In this document: one piece after another, positions 30,226 to 38,963 of the stretch
How the letters are laid out: each line of letters opens with the position of its first letter
Position numbering within the stretch: the first letter of the stretch is position 1
Assembly: GCF_005876985.1 (NCBI RefSeq)
Contig: NZ_VAHD01000004.1
Coordinates: 124,001-188,000 of the forward strand
DNA length: 64,000 nt
Direction: 5' to 3'
From: Rhodoferax bucti
Lineage (GTDB): Bacteria > Pseudomonadota > Gammaproteobacteria > Burkholderiales > Burkholderiaceae_C
Notes under the pieces: model-generated
What the model saw: only the letters and a program-made list of their open reading frames with translations
What the model was told of the DNA's origin: nothing
Databases searched by the model: none
Position numbers and translations under genes: made by a program

Positions 30226-30900
30226 ATGAATTCCAACGCTTTTCGCCCCCGCCGGTTCGATCTGATCGCTTTCGATTGGGACGGCACCTTGTTTGACTCC
30301 ACGGCCCTGATCACCCGCTGTATCCAGCTGGCGGTGAAAGACGTGGGTGGCACCGTGCCGAATGACAAAGATGCTTCCTATGTCATCGGCATGGGGCTGA
30401 TGCAGGCGCTGGCCCATGCCGCGCCCGATGTGCCGACTGAGAAATACCCGCTGCTGGGTGCCCGCTACAAGCACCACTACAGCGTGCACCAGAATGACAT
30501 CACCTTATTTGACGGCGTGCTGGAGATGCTGGACCGGCTCAAAAACCGCCAGCACTTGCTGACGGTGGCCACCGGCAAAAGCCGTGGCGGGCTGAATGAA
30601 GCACTGCGCGATGTCAACCTGCAAGGCATTTTTGATGGCTCGCGCACCGCAGACGAGACCGCCGGCAAGCCGCATCCCCTGATGCTGCAGGAGCTGATGA
30701 TGGAATTCGGCGTCGAGGCAGACCGCGTGCTGATGATCGGAGACACCACCCACGACCTGCAAATGGCGGTGAACGCCGGCTGTGCCAGTGTGGCCGTGAG
30801 CTATGGCGCCCATGAGCCGGACAGCTTCGGCGCGCTGGGCCCCCTGACGATTGCCCACTCGGTGGTGGAGTTGGACGCCTGGCTGCAGGCCAACGCCTGA
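30226..30900 (+). CDS. HAD-family phosphatase (phosphoglycolate phosphatase-like)
   Basis: The 224-residue protein shows the HAD motifs: DWDGTLFDS with the nucleophile Asp and acid Asp, TVATGKSRGGL (motif II Thr), the Lys in TAGKPHPLML, and VLMIGDTTHDLQMAVNAG (motif IV). The cap between motif I and II is helical (subclass IA). It is close to Gph but lies in the rluC neighbourhood, where such phosphatases of unassigned substrate are common in beta-proteobacteria. It probably forms one transcript with rluC and the Rieske gene. Confidence 0.88.
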   Translation: MNSNAFRPRRFDLIAFDWDGTLFDSTALITRCIQLAVKDVGGTVPNDKDASYVIGMGLMQALAHAAPDVPTEKYPLLGARYKHHYSVHQNDITLFDGVLEMLDRLKNRQHLLTVATGKSRGGLNEALRDVNLQGIFDGSRTADETAGKPHPLMLQELMMEFGVEADRVLMIGDTTHDLQMAVNAGCASVAVSYGAHEPDSFGALGPLTIAHSVVELDAWLQANA

Positions 30901-30927
30901 TATTGATTAGTCTGACAAGGAGCCCTC

Positions 30928-31311
30928 ATGCAGGATGCTGTTCCCGAGTCCCTCGGAATTGCCTTGTGTAACTCCGCCGATCTGGTGGACAGCGGGCTGG
31001 CAGTGCCCTTTGACGTGATTTATTGCGGCCAGACTTGCTACGCCTTTGTCATTCGCTACGCAGGCAAGGTGTATGCCTATCTGAACCGCTGCTCGCACGT
31101 GCCCATGGAAATGGACTACCAGCCCAACCGGTTTTTTGACCTGACCGGGCATTGGTTGATCTGCGCCACCCACGGGGCCATGTACTCCCCCCAGACGGGC
31201 CAATGCCGCACCGGGCCCTGCCGTGGCAAATTGGTGTCGATTGCGGTCACCGAGGTGGACGGCGTGGTCCACTGGCATACTTCCCCCCATCTCCAACCGG
31301 TATCTTTTTAA
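30928..31311 (+). CDS. Rieske [2Fe-2S] domain protein
   Basis: The 127-residue soluble protein is a single Rieske domain. LNRCSHVPMEMDY supplies the first Cys-x-His pair and LICATHGAMYSPQTGQC the second Cys-x2-His pair, followed by the GPC loop. There is no membrane anchor and no oxygenase partner, so it is likely a small ferredoxin-like electron carrier. It sits between the HAD phosphatase and sppA, with its stop directly adjoining the sppA ATG. A GGAG ribosome site lies at 30920-30923. Function unknown. Confidence 0.9.
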   Translation: MQDAVPESLGIALCNSADLVDSGLAVPFDVIYCGQTCYAFVIRYAGKVYAYLNRCSHVPMEMDYQPNRFFDLTGHWLICATHGAMYSPQTGQCRTGPCRGKLVSIAVTEVDGVVHWHTSPHLQPVSF

Positions 31312-32349
31312 ATGACCGACTCCCAATTTCCCTCCGATGCACCCGAAGAGCCAAAAGTGCCTGTAGCGCCCGTAGAGACTGCGCAAGCAGCTCCTGAAAA
31401 AGTAGCAAAAACGGCTGCGGCTACCGAGGGGTGGGAGCGCGCCACACTGGAAAAACTGGCGACCGCCGCTTTGGTTGAGCAGCGCGCAGCGCGGCGTTGG
31501 CGCAACGCCATCCGCATTGCCTGGCTGGTGTTTTTGAGTGTGGTGGTGTGGTTGGGCATGCAGCAAAGCGGTGCGCCCAGTGATATTGCGACGCCACACA
31601 CTGCGGTGGTGAGCATCCACGGTGAAATTGCTTCGGGCAACGAAGCCAGCGCCGAGGTCGTCGTGGCTTCCGTGCGCGCCGCGTTTGAAGACCAGGGCGC
31701 CAAGGCGGTGGTTTTGCTGATCAACTCCCCCGGCGGCAGCCCGGTGCAGGCGGGCATCATCAATGACGAAATCCACCGCCTGAAGGCCTTGCACAAAAAG
31801 CCGGTGTACGCGGTGGTGGAAGAAACCTGTGCCTCGGCGGCCTACTACATCGCCGTGGCGGCAGACGAAATTTTTGTGGACAAGGCCAGCATCGTGGGCA
31901 GCATCGGCGTGCTGATGGACGGCTTTGGCTTTACCGGCCTGATGGACAAGCTCGGTGTGGAGCGCCGCTTGCTCACCGCCGGTGAGAACAAAGGCTTTCT
32001 CGACCCCTTCAGCCCTCAGACGGAAAAGCAGCGCGTGTTCGCGCAGGCCATGCTGGACCAGATTCACCAGCAGTTCATCGGCGTGGTCAAAGAAGGGCGC
32101 GGCAAGCGCCTCAAGGAAACTCCGGACATGTTCAGCGGCTTGTTCTGGACCGGCCAGCAGGCGATTGAGCTGGGCTTGGCCGACAAACTGGGCAATGTGG
32201 ACTATGTAGCCCGCGAAGTGGTGAAGGCGGAAGAGGTGGTGGACTACACCCGTAAGGAAAACGTGGCGGAGCGCCTCGTCAAGCGCTTTGGCGCCTCCAT
32301 CGGTGAAGGCGCCATCAAGGCCGTTCGCAGTCTGCCGGCCTTCCACTGA
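31312..32349 (+). CDS. sppA: S49-family signal peptide peptidase with repeat-derived N-terminal tail
   Basis: The 345-residue membrane protease degrades cleaved signal peptides or membrane proteins. A cytoplasmic tail of about 60 residues precedes one membrane helix (about 65-85: AWLVFLSVVVWLGMQQ). The protease domain shows LLINSPGGSPVQAG, the nucleophile Ser in ETCASAAYYIAVAAD, IVGSIGVLMDGFGF, and the likely base Lys in AGENKGFLDPFSPQT. Residues 15-34 (VPVAPVETAQAAPEK region) are coded by a reversed repeat copy, so part of the disordered tail is of repeat origin. Length is that of the short 36-kDa SppA type. Confidence 0.92.
   Translation: MTDSQFPSDAPEEPKVPVAPVETAQAAPEKVAKTAAATEGWERATLEKLATAALVEQRAARRWRNAIRIAWLVFLSVVVWLGMQQSGAPSDIATPHTAVVSIHGEIASGNEASAEVVVASVRAAFEDQGAKAVVLLINSPGGSPVQAGIINDEIHRLKALHKKPVYAVVEETCASAAYYIAVAADEIFVDKASIVGSIGVLMDGFGFTGLMDKLGVERRLLTAGENKGFLDPFSPQTEKQRVFAQAMLDQIHQQFIGVVKEGRGKRLKETPDMFSGLFWTGQQAIELGLADKLGNVDYVAREVVKAEEVVDYTRKENVAERLVKRFGASIGEGAIKAVRSLPAFH
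31355..31412 (-). repeat. dispersed repeat copy 7, in frame in sppA
   Basis: TGTAGCGCCCGTAGAGACTG then CGCAAGCAGCTCCTGAAAAA on the plus strand matches the reversed family core. It is translated as VAPVETAQAAPEK, in the same frame as the hemD copy. Confidence 0.82.
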
Positions 32350-32367
32350 TTTGCCGGCTGCGGTGGC

Positions 32368-33123
32368 TTAACGGCCGATCGAAAACACGGTGGGGGTGGC
32401 GTTGTCCAGCGCCCATCCGCTGTGCTTCCAGTGTTTGACGGTTTGGCTGTGGGTGGCCGCGCTTTCCAGCGTCAGCCCACTGGACGTGGCTAGCCGGGTG
32501 TTGGTTTGCAGGGTTTGCAACAGGCTCTGGAGCAGGGCAGTGTTGCGGTACGGCGTTTCAATGAAGAGCTGGGTTTGCCCGGTTTTGAGCGCCAGGGACT
32601 CCAGCTCCTTGATGCGCTTGACTCGCTCGGCAGGGTCTGAGGGCACGTAGCCCACGAACGCAAAATTTTGCCCATTCAAGCCGCTGGCAGCAAGCGCTAG
32701 CAACAGGGACACAGGACCCACCAGCGGCACCACACGAACGCCCAGTTCATGGGCCGCACGCACCACGGACGAACCCGGGTCGGCAATGGCGGGCATACCC
32801 GCCTCACTCACCAAGCCGATGTCGTGTCCTTGCAGGGTGGCGGCCAGCAGGGGCTTGGCGTCAAAGCCCCCTTGGTGGTCGCCTTTTTTATGAACTTCGC
32901 GTGGCAGCTCTTGCAGCTGCATCTCTTGGATGGGAGCACACAGCGGGTGCGACTCTCCCACTCGTTTCAGGTAAGCGCGTGTGCTCTTGGCGTTTTCGCA
33001 AATCCAGTGGCGCAGGCCCGCTGCTCGGCTCAGCGTGTGCTGGGGCATGCTGTCGGTGAGCGGGCTTTGGGTGGCGCAGCCGAAGTCCAGCGGAGCTGGC
33101 ACCAAGTACAGCGTGCCGGTCAT
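32368..33123 (-). CDS. tetrapyrrole-methylase-family SAM methyltransferase (RsmI-related)
   Basis: The 251-residue protein starts GTLYLVPAPLDFG and has VSEAGMPAIADPGSSVVRAAHELGVRVVPLVGPVSLLLALAASGL. These are the SAM-binding loops of the tetrapyrrole methylase superfamily, followed by FVGYVPSDPAERVKRIKEL and FIETPYRNTALL. It resembles RsmI, which methylates the ribose of 16S rRNA C1402, but the sequence is clearly shorter and diverged, and a second RsmI may exist elsewhere. It overlaps maf by ATGA on the minus strand, so the two are coupled. The substrate is not certain. Confidence 0.85.
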   Translation of the reverse strand: MTGTLYLVPAPLDFGCATQSPLTDSMPQHTLSRAAGLRHWICENAKSTRAYLKRVGESHPLCAPIQEMQLQELPREVHKKGDHQGGFDAKPLLAATLQGHDIGLVSEAGMPAIADPGSSVVRAAHELGVRVVPLVGPVSLLLALAASGLNGQNFAFVGYVPSDPAERVKRIKELESLALKTGQTQLFIETPYRNTALLQSLLQTLQTNTRLATSSGLTLESAATHSQTVKHWKHSGWALDNATPTVFSIGR

Positions 33124-33725
33124 GCGGGTGTGCCCAGCAGGTTCAAGCCCGCCGCGCGCAGCATGCGGCAGGTGCGGATCAGCGGCAACCCGACCAGTGC
33201 GGTCGGGTCGTCGTTGTCAATCGCGTCCAGCAGGCTGATGCCCAGGCCTTCGCTTTTGGCGCTGCCTGCGCAGTCATAGGGCTTTTCGGCTTGCAGGTAA
33301 TGCTCTATTTCGGTGTCGGAGAGGTCGCGGAATTGCACTTTCACTGCCGCCAGATCTTCCTGCACAAAACCACTGGCTAGGCACACCACGGCTACCGCCG
33401 TCTGAAAGATCACGGTTTGCCCGCGCATGGCTTGCAGCTGGGCGATGGCCCGCTCATGCGTGCCCGGCTTTCCGAGGGGCTGGCCTTGCAGATCAGCCAC
33501 TTGGTCGGAGCCGATCACGATGGCCTCCGGGTGCTGCTCGGCCACTGCACGGGCCTTGGCCAGCGCTAGCCGCCGTGCCAGTGCTTCCGGTGCTTCACCG
33601 GGGAGGGGTGTCTCGTCCACATGGGGTGCTGCGACGCTGAAAGGCAGGCGCAGCCGCTCCAGCAATTCACGCCGGTAGACGGAGGTGGAGCCCAAAACGA
33701 GTTTTCTTGGTGGGGTGCTTTGCAT
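33120..33725 (-). CDS. Maf-family nucleotide pyrophosphatase
   Basis: The 201-residue enzyme hydrolyses non-canonical nucleoside triphosphates. Motifs are LVLGSTSVYRRELLERL, the VDETPLPGEAPEALARRLA stretch, AIVIGSDQVADLQGQPLGKP with the catalytic Asp, and YDCAGSAKSEGLGISLLDAIDNDDPTALVGLPL. The SDQVA rather than SDTVV form and CAGSAKSEG resemble the YceF subgroup, reported to prefer m7GTP. It is divergent from yceD, as in many proteobacteria. Confidence 0.92.
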   Translation of the reverse strand: MQSTPPRKLVLGSTSVYRRELLERLRLPFSVAAPHVDETPLPGEAPEALARRLALAKARAVAEQHPEAIVIGSDQVADLQGQPLGKPGTHERAIAQLQAMRGQTVIFQTAVAVVCLASGFVQEDLAAVKVQFRDLSDTEIEHYLQAEKPYDCAGSAKSEGLGISLLDAIDNDDPTALVGLPLIRTCRMLRAAGLNLLGTPA

Positions 33726-33750
33726 GGTGTGATTCTCTTACACTGCGCGC

Positions 33751-34287
33751 ATGAAACATGAATACTCGCCCCGCAGCCTGTCCATCAAAGCATTCGCCCA
33801 GGCCGCCGGTGAACTGGAATCCAGTCTCCCGCTGGCGGAATTTGAGCGTTTGCGTGGGGAATCGCTGGGGCCTGTTGAAGGTGTGATGGTGGCATTTTCG
33901 GCTCAGGGCGAAATGCTGGAAGACGCGGCTGGGCAGGATGAGCCTTGGGTGCACTTGTCGGGCACCACCACGCTGACCATGACTTGCCAGCGCTGCCTCG
34001 GACCCGTGGCTGTCGATATCGATTTCGAGCGCTCTTTCCGTTTTGTGGCCAATGAAGCCTTGGCTGAAGTGGAAGACGAAGAGTCGGAAGAAGACGTGCT
34101 GGTGATGAGCCGCGAGTTCAACCTATTAGAGCTGGTAGAAGATGAGTTGCTGATGTCCATCCCTCCTGTGCCCAAGCACGAGGAATGCCCCACAACTGTC
34201 AAGCTGGCTGCTGCCGATGCGGATTTTGTGGATGCGCCGGCCGACAAACCCAACCCGTTTGCTGTCTTGCAGCAACTCAAAAAGTAA
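33751..34287 (+). CDS. yceD: YceD family protein (DUF177)
   Basis: The 178-residue acidic protein is the usual companion of rpmF. The conserved part is LTMTCQRCLGPVAVDIDFERSFRFV, with a CxxC, followed by the acidic EDEESEEDVLV and LLELVEDELLMSIPPVPKHEEC. YceD is linked to rRNA and L32 assembly by gene order and by work on its plant homologue; its biochemical role is not settled. It lies 120 bases before rpmF, with a promoter in between. Confidence 0.92.
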   Translation: MKHEYSPRSLSIKAFAQAAGELESSLPLAEFERLRGESLGPVEGVMVAFSAQGEMLEDAAGQDEPWVHLSGTTTLTMTCQRCLGPVAVDIDFERSFRFVANEALAEVEDEESEEDVLVMSREFNLLELVEDELLMSIPPVPKHEECPTTVKLAAADADFVDAPADKPNPFAVLQQLKK

Positions 34288-34290
34288 GGC

Positions 34291-34320
34291 TTGGCGGGTG
34301 CCCTTACTTTGGGCTATAAT
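34291..34320 (+). promoter_or_regulatory. sigma-70-type promoter for rpmF
   Basis: TTGGCG (34291-34296), an 18-base spacer and a perfect TATAAT (34315-34320) lie just after the yceD stop and about 88 bases before the rpmF ATG. Confidence 0.75.
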
Positions 34321-34407
34321 CACAGGCTTCGTGTGCGTAACCCGCCGCGTTTTTACTAAACCCAACCGTGTTGCCACCTGCGCAGCACCTTTGCCCAGGA
34401 GCCGATC

Positions 34408-34590
34408 ATGGCCGTTCAACAAAACAAAAAATCTCCTTCCAAGCGCGGCATGCACCGTTCGCACAACGCACTGAATGTGCCCGGCATCGCTGTGGAACCC
34501 ACCACCGGTGAAACCCACCTGCGTCACCACATCAGCCCCACCGGTTTCTACCGTGGTCGCAAGGTGCTGAAGACCAAGTCTGAAGCCTGA
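34408..34590 (+). CDS. rpmF: 50S ribosomal protein L32
   Basis: The 60-residue basic protein matches bacterial L32: [20 protein letters not shown], the middle [26 protein letters not shown]. The zinc-binding cysteines of some L32 forms are absent, as is usual for this group. AGGAG precedes the start. It stands between yceD and plsX, with its own promoter upstream and a hairpin downstream. Confidence 0.98.
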   Translation: MAVQQNKKSPSKRGMHRSHNALNVPGIAVEPTTGETHLRHHISPTGFYRGRKVLKTKSEA

Positions 34591-34606
34591 TTCTTCTGAA
34601 TCCCGC

Positions 34607-34644
34607 AAAGCCCGAAGCTACAGTTTCTGTAGCGACGGGCTTTT
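34607..34644 (+). terminator. hairpin with T-tail after rpmF
   Basis: AAAGCCCG and GCTACA (34607-34622) pair with TGTAGC and CGGGCTTTT (34628-34644), with a GA mismatch and a GTTTC loop. It lies between rpmF and plsX and would lower transcription of the fatty-acid genes relative to L32, or process the transcript there. Confidence 0.78.
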
Positions 34645-34698
34645 GTCATTTTGGGGCCGGATAATCTCCCGCTACCTTGTCGTTGGATTGAATAGCGC

Positions 34699-35724
34699 AT
34701 GATTACGATTGCCGTTGATTGCATGGGGGGCGACCATGGCCCTCAGGTCACTTTGCCAGCCTGTACCGAGTTTCTGGATCGGCACCCGGATGCCGCTTTG
34801 GTGCTCGTGGGCTTGCCTGACGCCTTGAAAGGCTTCTCGCACCCCCGCGCCACAGTGGTGTTGGCCAGCGAAGTGGTCACCATGGATGACCCGCTGGAAG
34901 TCGCCCTGCGCAAGAAGAAAGACTCCTCCATGCGGGTCGCGGTACAGCAGGTCAAGGATGGCGCTGCACAAGCGGCGGTGTCTGCCGGCAATACCGGGGC
35001 GCTGATGGCGATTTCCCGCTACATCCTGAAAACGATTGACGGCATTGAGCGCCCGGCGATTGCCGGCCAGATTCCCAATGCCAAAGGTGGCGCCACGACG
35101 GTGCTGGACTTGGGTGCCAACGTGGATTGCACTGCCGAGCACTTGCTTCAGTTTGCGGTCATGGGTTCTGCTTTGGTGTCGGTGCTAAGTGGCGATGAAT
35201 CCCCGTCCGTCGGTTTGCTCAATATCGGTGAAGAAGTCATCAAGGGTAATGAAGTGATCAAAAAAGCGGGTGAACTCCTGCGATCTGCCGCCAAAACGGG
35301 CGATTTGAATTTTGTTGGCAATGTCGAAGGTAACGACATTTTCAAGGGCACGGCGGCCATTGTGGTGTGCGATGGCTTTGTGGGTAATGTGGCGCTCAAG
35401 ACCAGTGAAGGCTTGGCGTCCATGTTCGGCACCTTTTTAAAAGCCGAGTTCTCGCGCAACATCCTGACTAAATTGGCAGCTATCGCAGCTTATTCGGTCT
35501 TAAATGCGTTTAAAAGCCGCTTTGATCACCGTCGTTACAACGGTGCAGCGTTGCTGGGCTTGCGTGGCCTGGTGTTCAAGAGCCATGGCTCCGCGGATGC
35601 GGTGTCCTTCGGCAACGCCTTGAACCGCGCGTATGATGCAGCCCGAAACAACTTGCTGGACCGCGTTCAGGTTCGCATTGCCCATGCTGCTGCTTTGCTG
35701 ACGGTGGCAGACGCTGGCGCTTAA
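34699..35724 (+). CDS. plsX: phosphate acyltransferase PlsX
   Basis: The 341-residue enzyme makes acyl-phosphate from acyl-ACP for phospholipid synthesis. [21 protein letters not shown] at the start, [73 protein letters not shown] and [22 protein letters not shown] are all family signatures. It opens the plsX-fabH-fabD-fabG-acpP-fabF group. Confidence 0.97.
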   Translation: MITIAVDCMGGDHGPQVTLPACTEFLDRHPDAALVLVGLPDALKGFSHPRATVVLASEVVTMDDPLEVALRKKKDSSMRVAVQQVKDGAAQAAVSAGNTGALMAISRYILKTIDGIERPAIAGQIPNAKGGATTVLDLGANVDCTAEHLLQFAVMGSALVSVLSGDESPSVGLLNIGEEVIKGNEVIKKAGELLRSAAKTGDLNFVGNVEGNDIFKGTAAIVVCDGFVGNVALKTSEGLASMFGTFLKAEFSRNILTKLAAIAAYSVLNAFKSRFDHRRYNGAALLGLRGLVFKSHGSADAVSFGNALNRAYDAARNNLLDRVQVRIAHAAALLTVADAGA

Positions 35725-35752
35725 GCTGAACGGGGTGCCCACCACACCACCC

Positions 35753-36730
35753 ATGACACGTTATTCCCGCATCACCGGCACCGGAAGTTATGTGCCTCCG
35801 CGTCGGCTCACCAATGCCGATCTGGCCGCCGAATTGGCTGCCAAGGGGGTTGAAACCTCAGATGAATGGATCGTCGAGCGCACCGGTATCCGGGCCCGCC
35901 ACTTTGTGGCAGATGGCGTGTACAGCAGCGACCTAGCCCTGGAAGCCTGCAAAAGCGCCTTGCAAGCTGCCGGTCTGCAGGCCTCTGACATCGACCTGAT
36001 CATTGTGGCCACGTCCACCCCGGACATGGTGTTCCCCTCCACAGCCTGCATTCTCCAGAACAAGCTGGGCGCCAATGGCGGCGCGGCCTTTGATGTGCAA
36101 GCCGTGTGCAGCGGCTTTGTGTATGCGCTGACGGTGGCCGACTCCCTGATTCGCACCGGCACCGCCACCAAGGCCTTGGTGGTGGGCGCCGAAGTGTTCT
36201 CCCGTCTGCTGGATTTCAATGACCGCACCACCTGCGTGCTGTTTGGTGATGGCGCGGGCGCGGTGGTGCTGGAGGCGTCTGACACCCCCGGCATTCTGGC
36301 CAGCGATTTGCACGCCGATGGCAAGCATGTGGGCATCTTGTGCGTGCCCGGCCATGTGTCCAACGGCAACATATTGGGCGACCCCTTGCTCAAGATGGAC
36401 GGCCAAGCGGTGTTCAAGCTCGCCGTGGGCGTTCTCGAAGACGCCGCCCGCGCCACGCTGGCCAAAGCCGGCAAGACGGAAGCGGACATTGATTGGCTCA
36501 TCCCCCACCAGGCCAATATCCGCATCATGACCAGCACCGCCAAAAAGCTGAAGTTGCCTATGGAAAAAGTGGTGGTCACCGTCGACCAGCACGGCAACAC
36601 CTCGGCCGCTTCCATTCCTTTGGCCTTGGATGCTGCGGTGCGTGCAGGGCGCGTCAAGCCTGGTCAAAACCTCATGCTCGAAGGCGTGGGTGGCGGCTTT
36701 ACCTGGGGCGCAGTGCTCCTGACTTTGTAG
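35753..36730 (+). CDS. fabH: 3-oxoacyl-ACP synthase III
   Basis: I take the ATG at 35753 ([20 protein letters not shown]); a GTG six codons earlier is less likely. The 325-residue enzyme condenses acetyl-CoA with malonyl-ACP to start fatty-acid chains. The catalytic Cys is in [13 protein letters not shown], the His in [10 protein letters not shown], and the Asn in [12 protein letters not shown]. The stop codon TAG is the first TAG of a repeat copy (36724-36772), so the native C-terminus may have been set by that repeat; the protein still ends [17 protein letters not shown], close to the normal end. Confidence 0.97.
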   Translation: MTRYSRITGTGSYVPPRRLTNADLAAELAAKGVETSDEWIVERTGIRARHFVADGVYSSDLALEACKSALQAAGLQASDIDLIIVATSTPDMVFPSTACILQNKLGANGGAAFDVQAVCSGFVYALTVADSLIRTGTATKALVVGAEVFSRLLDFNDRTTCVLFGDGAGAVVLEASDTPGILASDLHADGKHVGILCVPGHVSNGNILGDPLLKMDGQAVFKLAVGVLEDAARATLAKAGKTEADIDWLIPHQANIRIMTSTAKKLKLPMEKVVVTVDQHGNTSAASIPLALDAAVRAGRVKPGQNLMLEGVGGGFTWGAVLLTL

Positions 36731-36772
36731 CTGTTTGCGCAAATTCCACGGGCGCTAGCGCCTGATTTGATG
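36724..36772 (+). repeat. dispersed repeat copy 8, providing the fabH stop codon
   Basis: TTTGTAGCTGTTTGCGCAAA then TTCCACGGGCGCTAGCGCCT has the complete second palindrome GGCGCTAGCGCC. It fills nearly all of the space between fabH and fabD and ends 10 bases before the fabD start. Confidence 0.88.
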
Positions 36773-36782
36773 GTGAATTGAT

Positions 36783-37733
36783 ATGAAACCTTTTGCTTTT
36801 GTTTTTCCCGGACAGGGCTCCCAATCCGTAGGCATGCTCGACGCTTGGGGCGAGCACCCCGTCGTGTTGGAGACCCTGAAAGAGGCGTCTGACGCCTTGG
36901 GCGAAGACGTGGCCCAACTGATTCACGAAGGCCCCAAAGAAGCGTTGGCGCTGACCACCAACACCCAACCGGTGATGTTGGTGGCCGCCGTGGCCGCCTA
37001 CCGCGTCTGGATGTCGGAGACGGGTGTGGCACCGCAGGCGGTGGCTGGCCATTCCTTGGGCGAGTATTCCGCCTTGGTGGCGGCAGGCGCATTGACCCTG
37101 GCGCAAGCGGCGCCGCTGGTGCGCCTGCGCGCCCAAGCCATGCAAGAGGCCGTGCCCGTGGGTGTGGGCGCCATGGCTGCCATTCTGGGTATGGATGCTA
37201 CTAAAGTGATAGCTGGTTGCGCAGAAGCGACGGCGGCTTTCGGCAATTCGGGTACTGAAGTGGTGGAGGCGGTGAACTTCAACGACTCCGCACAGACCGT
37301 GATTGCTGGCAGCAAAGCAGCGGTAGACAAGGCTTGCGAAATCCTCAAGGCCAACGGCGCCAAGCGCGCGTTGTTGTTGCCGGTGTCGGCACCTTTCCAC
37401 TCCAGCCTGATGAAGCCCGCCGCCGAAAAGCTCAAGGCCCGCCTCGAAGAGATCGAGATCGCTACCCCGCAAATCGCGCTGATCAACAACATCGACGTAG
37501 CGGTGGAGGTAGATGCGGACCGCATCCGTGACGCCTTGTACCGCCAGGCCTTCGGCCCGGTGCGTTGGGTGGAGTGTGTGCAGGCCATCAAGGCCCGTGG
37601 GTTGACCACCTTGGTAGAGTGCGGTCCCGGCAAGGTGCTGGCCGGTATGGTCAAACGTATTGATGCCGAGATGACAGGCGCAGCCCTGTTCGACCCGGCC
37701 TCCTTGGAAGAAGTGAAAGGTGTGTTGGCATGA
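36783..37733 (+). CDS. fabD: malonyl-CoA:ACP transacylase
   Basis: The 316-residue enzyme loads malonate onto ACP. FVFPGQGSQSVGML at the start, the nucleophile Ser in VAGHSLGEYSALVAAG, LRAQAMQEAVPVGVGAMAAILG, and the His in LPVSAPFHSSLMKP are conserved. Residues about 138-147 (DATKVIAGCA) are coded by a short repeat-like segment in a helix-loop region where length varies among homologues. Overlaps fabG by ATGA. Confidence 0.97.
   Translation: MKPFAFVFPGQGSQSVGMLDAWGEHPVVLETLKEASDALGEDVAQLIHEGPKEALALTTNTQPVMLVAAVAAYRVWMSETGVAPQAVAGHSLGEYSALVAAGALTLAQAAPLVRLRAQAMQEAVPVGVGAMAAILGMDATKVIAGCAEATAAFGNSGTEVVEAVNFNDSAQTVIAGSKAAVDKACEILKANGAKRALLLPVSAPFHSSLMKPAAEKLKARLEEIEIATPQIALINNIDVAVEVDADRIRDALYRQAFGPVRWVECVQAIKARGLTTLVECGPGKVLAGMVKRIDAEMTGAALFDPASLEEVKGVLA
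37196..37223 (+). repeat. dispersed repeat copy 9 (5' half), in frame in fabD
   Basis: TGCTACTAAAGTGATAGCTG then GTTGCGCA corresponds to the first palindrome and GCGCA core of the family; the 3' half is absent. It is translated as ATKVIAGCA in the same frame as the era copy. Being only 28 bases long it is the least certain of the coding copies. Confidence 0.6.
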
Positions 37734-38476
37734 GTGAAGTGAAATTTGAAGGCCAAGTGGCTTTGGTGACCGGCGCATCCCGCGGCATTGGGGCCTCAAT
37801 TGCCCTGGAATTGGCGCGCAAGGGTGTCAAGGTCATCGGCACAGCCACCTCCGATGCCGGTGCCGCCAAGATCCGTGAAGCCCTGTCGACCTTTCCCGGT
37901 TGTGACGGACGTACGCTGGACGTGAACGACGGCGCCGCAGGCGATGCCTTGGTGGATGCCATTGCCAAAGAGCAGGGCGGTTTGCATATTCTGGTGAACA
38001 ACGCCGGCATTACCCGCGACACCTTGGCCATGCGCATGAAGGATGACGACTGGGACGCCGTGGTGGACACCAACCTCAAAGGTGTGTTCCGAATGAGCCG
38101 GTCCGTGTTGCGGACCATGATGAAGCAGCGCTACGGCCGCATCATCAGCATCACCTCGGTGGTGGGCGCGTCCGGCAACCCCGGCCAAGCCAACTACGCG
38201 GCCGCCAAGGCCGGCGTTGCCGGCATGACCCGTGCGCTAGCGCGTGAGCTGGGCTCGCGCAACATCACCGTGAACTGCGTCGCCCCCGGTTTCATTGAAA
38301 CCGATATGACGGCGGGCCTGCCTGAAGAGCAGCAAAAAGCCCTGCTGGGCCAGATTCCCTTGGGGCATCTGGGCAAACCGGCCGACATTGCGCACGCCGT
38401 GTGCTACCTGGCTTCGCCCCAGGCAGGCTATGTGACGGGGCAGGAAATGCACGTCAACGGCGGCATGTACATGTAA
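37730..38476 (+). CDS. fabG: 3-oxoacyl-ACP reductase
   Basis: The 248-residue short-chain dehydrogenase reduces 3-oxoacyl-ACP with NADPH. The nucleotide loop is TGASRGIGASIA; NNAG is in LHILVNNAGITRD; the catalytic Ser is in SITSVVGASGNPGQANYAAAKAG, with the YxxxK pair in YAAAK. The C-terminus GYVTGQEMHVNGGMYM is typical. Coupled to fabD by a 4-base overlap; acpP follows after 100 bases. Confidence 0.98.
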   Translation: MSEVKFEGQVALVTGASRGIGASIALELARKGVKVIGTATSDAGAAKIREALSTFPGCDGRTLDVNDGAAGDALVDAIAKEQGGLHILVNNAGITRDTLAMRMKDDDWDAVVDTNLKGVFRMSRSVLRTMMKQRYGRIISITSVVGASGNPGQANYAAAKAGVAGMTRALARELGSRNITVNCVAPGFIETDMTAGLPEEQQKALLGQIPLGHLGKPADIAHAVCYLASPQAGYVTGQEMHVNGGMYM

Positions 38477-38485
38477 ACAAGAACC

Positions 38486-38543
38486 CCGCCGAAGTGTCCG
38501 AACGGCGGCCCGGTTAGAGACAAGTCTCTAGGGCGGGTAAAAT
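38486..38543 (+). promoter_or_regulatory. hairpins and -10-like box before acpP
   Basis: CCGCCG (38486-38491) pairs with CGGCGG (38503-38508). AGAGAC-AA-GTCTCT (38516-38529) is a second small palindrome. TAAAAT at 38538-38543 could be a -10 box with a weak TTAGAG upstream. The gap probably gives acpP its own strong transcript, as is usual for this abundant protein. Confidence 0.45.
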
Positions 38544-38567
38544 CTCGGATTCTTTTACAACCCTTAG

Positions 38568-38816
<249 letters not shown>

Positions 38817-38963
38817 TACGCCCTTGCAGTGCTCCTTGGGCACCGCACCCCCGGTCCGGAACCGCAGGATGAATGCCTGCAGGTGTCCGGCCGGTCCTTT
38901 TGAATTCTCCCGTATCGCCGACAAGGCGGTATTTCTTTGACGAACTGCTGAATCCAGATTTCT

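Noticed and set aside
35470..35500. Another repeat copy in plsX (GGCAGCTATCGCAGCTTATT)
   Set aside because: Only a short partial likeness, and the protein there agrees with normal PlsX, so chance is likelier.
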